A DNA stretch of 10,860 nt from CAYOXX01 sp964408025. GTDB taxonomy: Bacteria; Acidobacteriota; DATKUA01. A model generated the notes under the pieces. That model was not told where the DNA came from and did not search any database. It saw only the letters and a program-made list of their open reading frames with translations. Location: positions 1 through 10,860 of the forward strand of contig CAYOXX010000102.1 in NCBI GenBank assembly GCA_964408025.1, given 5' to 3'. A program made the translations under genes and the position numbers. Positions within the stretch are counted from its first letter, which is position 1; each line of letters starts with the position of its first letter. Below are positions 1 through 6,498 of this stretch, piece by piece.

Positions 1-61
1 CGGGCAATCAGGAAGGCAAGTCTCAAAAGATTGAAACTTTATAGAACTGCTATAACACCAG

Positions 62-92
62 AGCCCGCCAAAACTTGTGCAATATGCGGGCT
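62..92. repeat. Inverted repeat downstream of the signalling operon
   Basis: Two 7-base arms, AGCCCGC (62-68) and GCGGGCT (86-92), are exact reverse complements around a 17-base spacer. The right arm overlaps a 10-base palindrome, GGGCTAGCCC (88-97). Further left, TATAG (40-44) and CTATA (50-54) form another small dyad. The region lies beyond the end of the minus-strand operon, so it could be a transcript-end structure. Neither strand shows a T-run after the stem, so it is not a classical intrinsic terminator. Nothing else recognisable was found in bases 1-166. Confidence 0.3.
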
Positions 93-146
93 AGCCCATG
101 AGAAGGGTTCCGCCGAAGGTGCCGCTGCGCGGCCGCCGCCGAATCC

Positions 147-159
147 GCCCGCGGCGGGC
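147..159 (-). terminator. Weak GC hairpin just after the operon stop codon
   Basis: Seven bases after the stop codon of the receiver-kinase gene, GCCCG (147-151) and CGGGC (155-159) can pair as a 5-bp all-GC stem with a 3-base loop. No T-tract follows on the minus strand. It may help end or stabilise the transcript, but such short GC stems also arise by chance in GC-rich DNA. Confidence 0.2.
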
Positions 160-166
160 TCGCCGC

Positions 167-1246
167 TCAGGCCAGCGTGAAGTAGAATGTCGCCCCCTTC
201 CCCACCTCGCCTTCCGCCCGCACGCGGCCCCCGTGGCGGTGAATTATCCTGCGGACGGTGGCCAAGCCGATGCCGGTGCCCTCGAACTCGGACAACTCGT
301 GCAGCCTCTGGAAGGGTGTGAAGAGCTTGTCGGCCTCGGACTGGTCGAATCCGGCCCCGTTATCCCTGACGAAATATTCCGGTTGACCCGGAGAGCCGGC
401 GAGGCCGAACTCTACCCTGGCTCCTTCAATATTGCGGGTGAACTTCCAGGCGTTGCCGAGCATGTTCTCCAGCGCCACCCACAGCAGGTCTGCATCTCCT
501 ATAGCAACCACGCCGTCCGCGACCACCAGCTCCACCGGATGATCCGGCTGCGAGCTGCTCAGGCCCTCGGCAATCTCCAGCGCCAGCGAGCTGAGGTTCA
601 CTTCCTGGCGGCGCATCGTGCTCCCCGCGGCCTGGGAGAGGGCCAGCAGGTCGGTTATCAGTTGCTCCATATGATTCGTGGCGGAGGAGATGCGATCGAG
701 GTAATGCTTTCCCTCGTCGGTGAGCGATTCGCTGCATTCTTCGTTCAGCATTCGCACGAAGTTGTCGACCTGCCACAACGGCTCGCGCAGGTCGTGGGAG
801 ACGGTGTGGCTGAACGCTTCCAGTTCCTTCGCGTAGGCCTTCAGGTCCTCGTTGAGCTGCTTCTCCGCGGTGACCAGGCGATGCTGGTCCATACCCTGCT
901 CGATTATCAGGGCCATCGTGTCGTACGGGCACGGCTTGGTGACGAATCTGAAGATGCTCCCCTCGTTTACCGCCTCCATCGCCACGTCCAGATCGGCGTG
1001 GCCGGTCAGCATGATTCGTACGCTGTCAGGCGCGATCTTGCGCGCCCGGGCGAGGAAGGCGATCCCGTCCATGCCGGGCATCTTCAGGTCGGATATGATT
1101 ACCGCATACGGACCCTTGGTTCTCACAGCCTCCAGGCCGGCCACTCCTCCCTGGGCGATGTCTATTTGGAATCTTTGAAAAAACTGTCGCTGTATCGCTT
1201 CCAGCAGATCCAGATCATCGTCGACGCACAGAACTCTGCTGCTCAC
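167..1246 (-). CDS. Receiver-histidine kinase hybrid protein (REC-HisKA-HATPase)
   Basis: This 359-residue soluble protein has a receiver domain at its N-terminus (about 1-120) and a histidine kinase core after it. In the receiver, the acidic pocket is D9-D10, the phospho-acceptor is D53 (in SDLKMPG), and T81 and K104 (in TKP) are the conserved switch residues. A short helical linker leads to the HisKA box VSHDLREPL with H151 as the likely phosphorylation site. The ATP-binding domain shows an N-box (ENMLGNAWKF, near 260), DNGAGFD (295-301) and GTGIGL (323-328). There are no membrane segments. The start is a GTG at 1244-1246 inside the stop of the upstream gene (GTGA overlap), with AAGGA 6 nt before it, so translation is probably coupled. 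A REC-first kinase usually receives phosphate or a signal from another kinase, and the PAS kinase of the same operon is the obvious candidate. Domain calls are firm; the pathway is unknown. Confidence 0.93.
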   Translation of the reverse strand: MSSRVLCVDDDLDLLEAIQRQFFQRFQIDIAQGGVAGLEAVRTKGPYAVIISDLKMPGMDGIAFLARARKIAPDSVRIMLTGHADLDVAMEAVNEGSIFRFVTKPCPYDTMALIIEQGMDQHRLVTAEKQLNEDLKAYAKELEAFSHTVSHDLREPLWQVDNFVRMLNEECSESLTDEGKHYLDRISSATNHMEQLITDLLALSQAAGSTMRRQEVNLSSLALEIAEGLSSSQPDHPVELVVADGVVAIGDADLLWVALENMLGNAWKFTRNIEGARVEFGLAGSPGQPEYFVRDNGAGFDQSEADKLFTPFQRLHELSEFEGTGIGLATVRRIIHRHGGRVRAEGEVGKGATFYFTLA

Positions 1247-2451
1247 AGGTTTTCCTTCTCGCTCAGGGTTTTCTCGCAGATCTCCCGCCAGGCCGGTAGC
1301 TTGTCGCTCACGCCGATATCAACCAGGTACTCTTCGTCCAGCTTCCCCGAACTCAGCATCCTGGTGGCCGAGAGGATCTCGTTAGTGAAGTGATTCGATA
1401 TGTGCACCGCGGCCAGCGGAGTAAAGGCACTCAACGGGACCGCGCGCGGATGGTGATGGAAGGCGATCACCTCGACGATCTTGTTGGACAGTCCCCACAG
1501 CCGCAGCAGGTACGCACCGATCTCGGCGTGCGTGGTCCCGAATTCCTCGGCCTCCGTTTCGATCAGCTGTTTCTCCTGGTCTATGGCGGTGATGAAGGCC
1601 TTCTTATACCTCTCCCAGAAGGAGGTAACCATCAGCAGCTTTCCCACGTCGTGGAGGATTCCGGAGATGAAGGCGATGTCGACGTCCATCTTCTTCAGGC
1701 CCTCCGCGGCGGCGATATTCCTGGCGCAGGTGCCGACGGCGGTGCTGTGCAGAAGATTCTGGTCGAGCGAGAAGAAGGGAAACTTTGACTGGTCGAACGG
1801 CGCGAACATGTGGACCGACACCGCCAGACCCAGAATCACGTCCAGCCCCAGCAGGCTCACGGCGTGCGCGGGGCTGGATACGTGCCTGGGCAGGCCGAAG
1901 AACGCCGAGTTCACGAGCTGAAGTATCTTCGAGGTCATCCCCAGATCCTTGGAGATGATCTCCCCGACTCTCTTAATCGATGGCTCGGGCCGGCCCAGCT
2001 CGGAGCTGAGCTCGTAGTAAAGCGAGGGCAGGCTTGGCAGCGATCCCACGCGGGAGATGACCCGTCGAAGCTTCTCGCTTGCCAGCATCTTGTTCAGCTT
2101 GTTACCGCGAGACAGAGCGCCGATCAGCGCCTCCGATTCGCAAGGCTTGGCAAGGTACTGGTGCACCAGGGTGGCCGATTTCAGGGAGGTCTCCTGGTCC
2201 GATTGCCCGGAAAGGGCGAACCTTATTACATCGGGATACGATTTACTCACCCTCTTCAGCAGTTGAACCCCATCCATATCCGGCATGATGATGTCGGTAA
2301 CTATCACGTCGTACGGCGCCTGATCCAGTTTCTCCAGCGCTTCCTTGCCGGTGGTGGCGAAGGCGAGCTTCCATTCCGGTTTCAACAAGGAAAGGCTGCG
2401 TTCCAGGCCTTCCAGGACGCTGATCTCGTCATCCACGAACAGTATTCTCAT
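1243..2451 (-). CDS. Response regulator with HDOD output domain (REC-HDOD)
   Basis: This 402-residue protein starts with a receiver domain (about 1-120): acidic pair D7-D8, phospho-acceptor D53 in TDIIMPDMDG, and a KPC lysine motif near 103. After a linker comes an HDOD domain (about 133-335), a relative of HD phosphohydrolases used as a signalling output. Visible family signatures are LPSLPSLYYELS, the segment around VNSAFFG, and ILHDVGKL. Residues that can serve as metal ligands in true HD enzymes are present (H267-D268, H308, H332-H334), whereas many HDOD domains have lost them. There is no GYP motif, so it is not an HD-GYP cyclic-di-GMP phosphodiesterase. The gene sits 30 nt after the PAS kinase and overlaps the receiver-kinase by 4 nt. 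No strong Shine-Dalgarno sequence is close to its ATG. REC-HDOD proteins in other bacteria are linked to motility, stress and chemosensory control; the target here is unknown. Confidence 0.92.
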   Translation of the reverse strand: MRILFVDDEISVLEGLERSLSLLKPEWKLAFATTGKEALEKLDQAPYDVIVTDIIMPDMDGVQLLKRVSKSYPDVIRFALSGQSDQETSLKSATLVHQYLAKPCESEALIGALSRGNKLNKMLASEKLRRVISRVGSLPSLPSLYYELSSELGRPEPSIKRVGEIISKDLGMTSKILQLVNSAFFGLPRHVSSPAHAVSLLGLDVILGLAVSVHMFAPFDQSKFPFFSLDQNLLHSTAVGTCARNIAAAEGLKKMDVDIAFISGILHDVGKLLMVTSFWERYKKAFITAIDQEKQLIETEAEEFGTTHAEIGAYLLRLWGLSNKIVEVIAFHHHPRAVPLSAFTPLAAVHISNHFTNEILSATRMLSSGKLDEEYLVDIGVSDKLPAWREICEKTLSEKENL

Positions 2452-2481
2452 TTTCCGAGCAGCTCTCTTTCTCCGGCTGGT

Positions 2482-4737
2482 TTAGTTTTGGGGATGCCTC
2501 GGCAGCCAGACGTGGAATGTCGTCCCCTTGCCGACCTTGGTATCGAACGTGATCCGTCCACCGTGCTTGTCCACCACCACTGAATGGGAAATCGCCAGGC
2601 CTTGCCCGGTGCCCATTCCTATACGCTTGGTGGTGAAGAAGGGTTCGAATATCTTCGCCGCCGCATCCTTGGGTATCCCTACGCCCGAGTCGCGGATGCT
2701 GGCTATCACCCACTCCTTGTCCTGCGACGTAGAGATTGTTATCAAACCCTTTTTCTTCTCGCCCTTCTCGGGAGTTTCCTCGATTGCCTGCGCAGCATTG
2801 ATTATGATATTCAGGAAAACCTGGTTCAGCTCTCCGGGAAAGCCGAGTATCTCCGGTAGGCTGGCATCAAAGTTCGTCTCGACATCCGCGACATACTTCC
2901 ACCGGTTTCGGGTGACCTCGATGGTGTTTCTAAGCGCTCGGTTTATGTCGACGGTGGTCTTTTCCTTCGAGCCTGGATGCGAAAACTCTTTCATTATCTT
3001 TACGATATTCGCTACCTTCTCGATCCCCTTCTGGGATTGCTCTATGGCCTTTGGAATTTGCTCGACTATATATTCTATTCTATATTTTGATGCATATAAA
3101 TCCAGCGATCGCATAACCTCTTTTGCATCTTCTCCGGAATCAATTATGGCTTGCATATGTTTGTACATATCCAGCATTTCAAATATACCGCCAAAGGCCT
3201 GCTGCATGAAATTCATGTTGTCGCCGATAAACTGCATCGGCGTGTTTATTTCGTGTGCGATCCCTGCCGCCAACTGCCCGATTGCCTTCAGCTTTTGGGC
3301 TTGCATCAGTTGGTATTCCAGATTCTTTCGCTCGGTTATGTCAGCATAGATGAACAGCATTCCCAGCACTTCGTTCTTGTCGTTGAGGATCGCGGTTCCG
3401 CGCTGCTGAACGCTGATGATATCCCCTGTGCCGGAAATCATCTGGACCTCGCCTTCCCAACTCTTCCCGGACAAGACGTCGGCGAGGACGGATTTCCCCA
3501 GGTTTCTGTCCTGGTAGAGCGATTCGACGTCCGCCACCCCGCCCAATTCCGAGTGGAATATTTCGGCGAAGGCCGGGTTAACGTACGTCGGCGTTCCGCT
3601 TCGGTCGGTAATGCAGATGGCGACGGTCGCGGCATCCACAGCGGTCCTGATCTGCCTCAGCTCCTCTTTTGCCGCTCTCTGTGCCGTGATGTCCTTGCCG
3701 AACAATAGAAAGCCGCCGCTGGCGCCGTCCCGTCCCTTCAGCGGATTTATCGTTATGTCAAGAAGGCGCTCTTCTCCGCCGGGCAGCCGAACGACGATGT
3801 CACCCAGCGACATCGGTTCGTCGCGGAGCCGAAATTCCCGTATCTTCTCGGCGACTTCCGGATCCTTCCACAGTATCGGAATCTCGTCGAATTGGGTGCC
3901 TAAGGCATCCGGTTTCTTGATCCCCAGGGCGGCGGTGGCGGCATCGTTCCACTGGATCACACTGCCGTCGCTGTCTGCGCTGATTAGAATCGATGAGATG
4001 GCGGCCAGAAGCAGCTCGTTCTTGGCGTGCGCTACCTGCAGCTCTTTCTCGGCGGAAACCAGGACGGAAATGTCGCCGCCGTAAAGGAAGTAAGATTTGA
4101 CCGATTTGCCCTTCCTTACGAAGAACAGGTAAGTCCTGTTGTCAACCGTGTGGTGGAATTGCGGCACCTTGTCCAGAACCCCGGCATCGCGACCGATCTG
4201 TGCGAGGCTGGGAACGAATTTGAAGATCGACTCACCAACGATGTTTCCCCTGAAGACGGTCTCCGCTTCCGGGTTCAGTTTCACCACCATGCCGTCAAAA
4301 CCGACTTGCAGCGCCGGACCGGAGTAGTTCCTTGCGAAGTCGGTCTGCATGAGAGCGTCGCTCTCGGCGTCGCCGCTCTCGGGGATGCGTCGATAGGTTA
4401 CGTAGGACGCCACCTGCTTGTCGTCGACGATAATAGGCATCCCGCGGGCAAAAACACGGATGCGGTTTCCGTCGCTGCGCGCACCAGTAGTTTCGACCTC
4501 CACTCTCTCACCCGCCGCCACACGTTTGGAGAGCGACTCGGCTCCATCCGGCGAGACGGAAGGTTCTATCAGATCCCGCAGGGATCTTCCCTTCACTTCG
4601 TTCAAGGAGTAGCCGAATAGATTCGTGAATTCTTTATTTATTTTTATAATGTGACCGTTGATGTCAAACAGAACAATTGCTTCCGGAGCGTGCAGAAAGA
4701 CATGTTCCAGGTATTCTTGTTCGCTATTACTGGCCAT
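2482..4737 (-). CDS. Multi-PAS sensor histidine kinase
   Basis: This is a 751-residue kinase with no clear transmembrane segment or signal peptide, so it is probably cytoplasmic. Sequence patterns suggest four PAS-type sensor modules at about 5-115, 130-230, 236-355 and 357-470. The first (HAPEAIVLFDINGHI) and the last (ending in YADITERKNLEYQL) are the clearest; the second is degenerate. The HisKA box GIAHEINTP places the phospho-acceptor at H495. A helical stretch of roughly 75 residues follows before the ATPase domain: N-box around N643-N647, DSGVGIP (683-689) and GTGQGL (709-714), ending in KGTTFHVWLP. The ATG at 4735-4737 begins immediately before the first PAS domain but has no good Shine-Dalgarno sequence. 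It is first in the operon and the likely signal input for the two downstream receiver proteins. DNA encoding residues 520-559 is unusually AT-rich. The ligand or cofactor of the PAS domains cannot be told from sequence. Confidence 0.93.
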   Translation of the reverse strand: MASNSEQEYLEHVFLHAPEAIVLFDINGHIIKINKEFTNLFGYSLNEVKGRSLRDLIEPSVSPDGAESLSKRVAAGERVEVETTGARSDGNRIRVFARGMPIIVDDKQVASYVTYRRIPESGDAESDALMQTDFARNYSGPALQVGFDGMVVKLNPEAETVFRGNIVGESIFKFVPSLAQIGRDAGVLDKVPQFHHTVDNRTYLFFVRKGKSVKSYFLYGGDISVLVSAEKELQVAHAKNELLLAAISSILISADSDGSVIQWNDAATAALGIKKPDALGTQFDEIPILWKDPEVAEKIREFRLRDEPMSLGDIVVRLPGGEERLLDITINPLKGRDGASGGFLLFGKDITAQRAAKEELRQIRTAVDAATVAICITDRSGTPTYVNPAFAEIFHSELGGVADVESLYQDRNLGKSVLADVLSGKSWEGEVQMISGTGDIISVQQRGTAILNDKNEVLGMLFIYADITERKNLEYQLMQAQKLKAIGQLAAGIAHEINTPMQFIGDNMNFMQQAFGGIFEMLDMYKHMQAIIDSGEDAKEVMRSLDLYASKYRIEYIVEQIPKAIEQSQKGIEKVANIVKIMKEFSHPGSKEKTTVDINRALRNTIEVTRNRWKYVADVETNFDASLPEILGFPGELNQVFLNIIINAAQAIEETPEKGEKKKGLITISTSQDKEWVIASIRDSGVGIPKDAAAKIFEPFFTTKRIGMGTGQGLAISHSVVVDKHGGRITFDTKVGKGTTFHVWLPRHPQN

Positions 4738-4758
4738 TTGCTATTGCTGTAGGCTAAT

Positions 4759-4775
4759 AAGATTCCCGGAATCTT
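4759..4775. repeat. Perfect inverted repeat in the kinase-operon leader
   Basis: AAGATTCC (4759-4766) and GGAATCTT (4768-4775) are exact reverse complements around one central base. The dyad lies between the predicted promoter and the start codon of the PAS kinase, about 70 nt after the expected transcription start. It could be an operator for a dimeric regulator, or an RNA stem that affects translation of a gene lacking a good ribosome-binding site. The symmetry is directly visible; the role is inference. Confidence 0.5.
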
Positions 4776-4854
4776 GTTCAGCGGTGGCAACGATAACCAT
4801 AGACGCGACCGCCTCGAATTCGGTTGCAAGCCAATAGCGTATTCTATCTATAAC

Positions 4855-4883
4855 ATTTTAAACGATCTGTCCTTCTCTTTCAA
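4855..4883 (-). promoter_or_regulatory. Sigma70-type promoter for the signalling operon
   Basis: Read on the minus strand, TTGAAA (4878-4883) is followed after exactly 17 bases by TAAAAT (4855-4860). This is 5 of 6 matches to each consensus box at ideal spacing. The local DNA is much more AT-rich than the surrounding genes. It predicts a start near 4848 and a leader of about 110 nt before the PAS kinase ATG, containing the inverted repeat. Confidence 0.6.
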
Positions 4884-4899
4884 GGTCACCTACCCCCGC

Positions 4900-4919
4900 G
4901 GCCCCCGCGTCGGGGAGCC
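4900..4919 (-). terminator. GC-rich hairpin after scpA, without a U-tract
   Basis: On the minus strand GGC-T-CCCCG and CGGGG-GCC pair as eight G-C base pairs with one bulged T and a 3-base loop, starting 23 nt beyond the scpA stop codon and just before the -35 box of the next operon. No run of T follows, so it would be a U-less or factor-assisted terminator. The position between two transcription units is the main argument. Confidence 0.35.
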
Positions 4920-4942
4920 CTAAGGAACCGGTGAGCACTGTA

Positions 4943-5674
4943 TTAAGGCTGGGAGCGATTCTTTTTCGGGCGAACGAGGACGATCTCGCCGAAGGTGGCG
5001 CTCTGCAGCAGCCGCAGTTTGCGCAGGCGCATCAGCTCGAGCACGGCCAGGAAAACGGCGATCAGCTCGCGCTTGACCTTGTAGCGGCGGGCCAGCTCGG
5101 AGAAGTGAATCCTCGCAGAGGCGCTCAGGGCCTCCTCGATCTCAGCCATCTTGTCCTCGATGGCGAAGCGGCGCTGCTCGACCTCGACCGCCGCGTCGGC
5201 GCCCACCGAAGACAGCACCCGCTGGAAGGCGGTGATCAGGTCGAAGAGGTCGGCCTCGATCAGGCCCTCGCCACCCTCGAGGAACGGGGCGATGGCGGCG
5301 TCTGGACGGCCCCAGTAGCGGCTCGCCTCCTCCTGGCGCCGGGCCAGCGACGCGGCGGCGGCCAGGTACTGCTGGTGCTCGAGCAGCCGCTCTACCAGCT
5401 CGGCGCGCGGGTCCTCTTCCTCCTCCACGCGCTGCGGCAGCAGCACCTTGGTCTTGATGTGGATCAGCGTCGCCGCCATAAGCATGAACTCGCTGCCCAG
5501 GTCGATGTCAACCTCCCGCATCAGGTCGAGGTAGGAGAGGTACTGGTCAGTTATCTCGACTATCGGGATGTCCGCTATCTCGATCTTGTTGATGCGGATC
5601 AGGTGAAGCAGCAGGTCCAGCGGGCCCTCGAACTCCCGCAGCTTGAAGCTGTACGGTGCCGCGCCGCCCGCCAC
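4943..5674 (-). CDS. scpA: Segregation and condensation protein A
   Basis: ScpA is the kleisin subunit of the bacterial Smc-ScpAB condensin, which bridges the Smc ATPase heads and helps compact and segregate chromosomes. The 243-residue product has the usual family length. The N-terminus shows the hallmark F-x-GPLDLLLHLI segment near residues 15-23, followed by the ITDQYLSYLD and LMAATLIHIKTKVLLP helices that contact Smc. A glutamate-rich variable middle leads to a C-terminal winged helix (ARIHFSELARRYKVKRELIA onward). The chosen start is a GTG at 5672-5674, preceded by GGAGG with 8 nt spacing and lying 14 nt after the stop of the peptidase gene. A longer in-frame extension to an ATG at 5992 would run through the peptidase gene and encodes arginine/proline-rich nonsense. 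The usual partner scpB does not follow in this window; a regulatory gap and a signalling operon do. Confidence 0.93.
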   Translation of the reverse strand: MAGGAAPYSFKLREFEGPLDLLLHLIRINKIEIADIPIVEITDQYLSYLDLMREVDIDLGSEFMLMAATLIHIKTKVLLPQRVEEEEDPRAELVERLLEHQQYLAAAASLARRQEEASRYWGRPDAAIAPFLEGGEGLIEADLFDLITAFQRVLSSVGADAAVEVEQRRFAIEDKMAEIEEALSASARIHFSELARRYKVKRELIAVFLAVLELMRLRKLRLLQSATFGEIVLVRPKKNRSQP

Positions 5675-5688
5675 GTAATCCGCCTCCG

Positions 5689-6408
5689 CTACCCGAGCAT
5701 GCCGACCTTCCACAGCACGACGTAGGCGTACTCGGGGAAGAAGACCCTCACGTAGTTGTTGAGTATCGGGTAGAAGATGAAGCTGAAGAAGCCGGCGTAG
5801 ACGAGCATTATGATAATCAGGAAGCCGACCGAAGCCAGGCTCTGCAGGACCCTGGCGGCCCCCTCGGGCAGGACGCCGCCCAGTATCCAGCCGCCGTCCA
5901 GGGGCGGGATCGGTATGAGGTTGAATATCGCCAGCAGCAGGTTGATTATGATGCCCGCGATGCAGAACATGGCGACGACGAAAAAGACCCACCCCGCAAG
6001 CGGCAGCCCCCGATGCGCCAGAGTGTGCTCGACGAAGGAACCGGAAAGCGGCTGCAGGAACCAGAGCAGGCCGGTGTAGAGAGCCGCCTGCACGAGGTTG
6101 CTCAGCGGGCCGGCGCCGGCGATGAAGGCGTGGTCGAGCTTGGGATCCTTAAGGTTGTAAGGATTCACCGGAACCGGCTTCGCCCATCCGATGAGAGGAA
6201 AGTGGGTTATCGCCGCTATCGCCGGGAACAGCAGAGTGCCTATCGGGTCGACGTGAGCCGCCGGGTTGAGCGTCAGGCGCCCCATCTGCCTCGCCGTCGG
6301 GTCGCCGAAGCGGTTGGCGGCGAAGGCGTGGGCCGCCTCGTGGATCGAGAGCGCCAGTATGAAGGCACCGAACTGCGTTACCACCCAGAGAATGTATTCG
6401 AACGTCAT
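5689..6408 (-). CDS. Site-2 protease family (M50) membrane metallopeptidase
   Basis: This 239-residue integral membrane zinc peptidase belongs to the compact M50 group lacking a PDZ domain. Such enzymes cleave substrates within or next to the membrane; the natural substrates of this group are mostly unknown. The first hydrophobic helix carries the zinc site HEAAH (H23, E24, H27). The typical segment NRFGDPTARQMGRLTLNPAA follows, and the third ligand is D171 in NLIPIPPLDGG (163-173). Four to six hydrophobic segments can be read across the protein (about 5-25, 65-80, 95-118, 135-170 and 190-215). The ATG at 6406-6408 is preceded by AGGGAA at 9 nt. It is first of a two-gene unit with scpA, a neighbourhood familiar from several bacterial phyla (from memory), which suggests a conserved housekeeping cluster rather than a functional partnership. 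Confidence 0.93.
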   Translation of the reverse strand: MTFEYILWVVTQFGAFILALSIHEAAHAFAANRFGDPTARQMGRLTLNPAAHVDPIGTLLFPAIAAITHFPLIGWAKPVPVNPYNLKDPKLDHAFIAGAGPLSNLVQAALYTGLLWFLQPLSGSFVEHTLAHRGLPLAGWVFFVVAMFCIAGIIINLLLAIFNLIPIPPLDGGWILGGVLPEGAARVLQSLASVGFLIIIMLVYAGFFSFIFYPILNNYVRVFFPEYAYVVLWKVGMLG

Positions 6409-6436
6409 CGCCGTCGTTCCCTATTGAATTTCGCGC

Positions 6437-6464
6437 AGTATAGCAGGCCGGCGGTAAGTATCAA
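6437..6464 (-). promoter_or_regulatory. Sigma70-type promoter for the M50-scpA unit
   Basis: Minus-strand TTGATA (6459-6464) and TATACT (6437-6442) are separated by 16 bases and match 5 of 6 and 5 of 6 consensus positions. The predicted start near 6430 gives a leader of about 20 nt before the peptidase ATG. There is no hairpin between this promoter and the upstream gene, so read-through from the ferredoxin unit may also feed it. Confidence 0.6.
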
Positions 6465-6498
6465 GCCGATCTCGCCGGGGGTGGGAGTGGGGTGGAGC

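Noticed and set aside
31..56. Possible plus-strand promoter, TTGAAA followed by TATAAC.
   Set aside because: Spacing between the boxes is only 14 bases and no plus-strand gene follows.
98..1393. A plus-strand frame opposite the receiver-kinase gene.
   Set aside because: Antisense shadow without domain signatures; the minus-strand kinase motifs are unmistakable.
4931..5725. A plus-strand frame opposite scpA.
   Set aside because: Low-complexity Leu/Gly/Gln/Arg composition, no motif, and fully explained by antisense of scpA.
5675..5992. N-terminal extension of scpA to an ATG at 5992.
   Set aside because: It would overlap the peptidase gene by about 300 bases and encodes residues unlike any ScpA; the GTG at 5674 has a strong ribosome-binding site.
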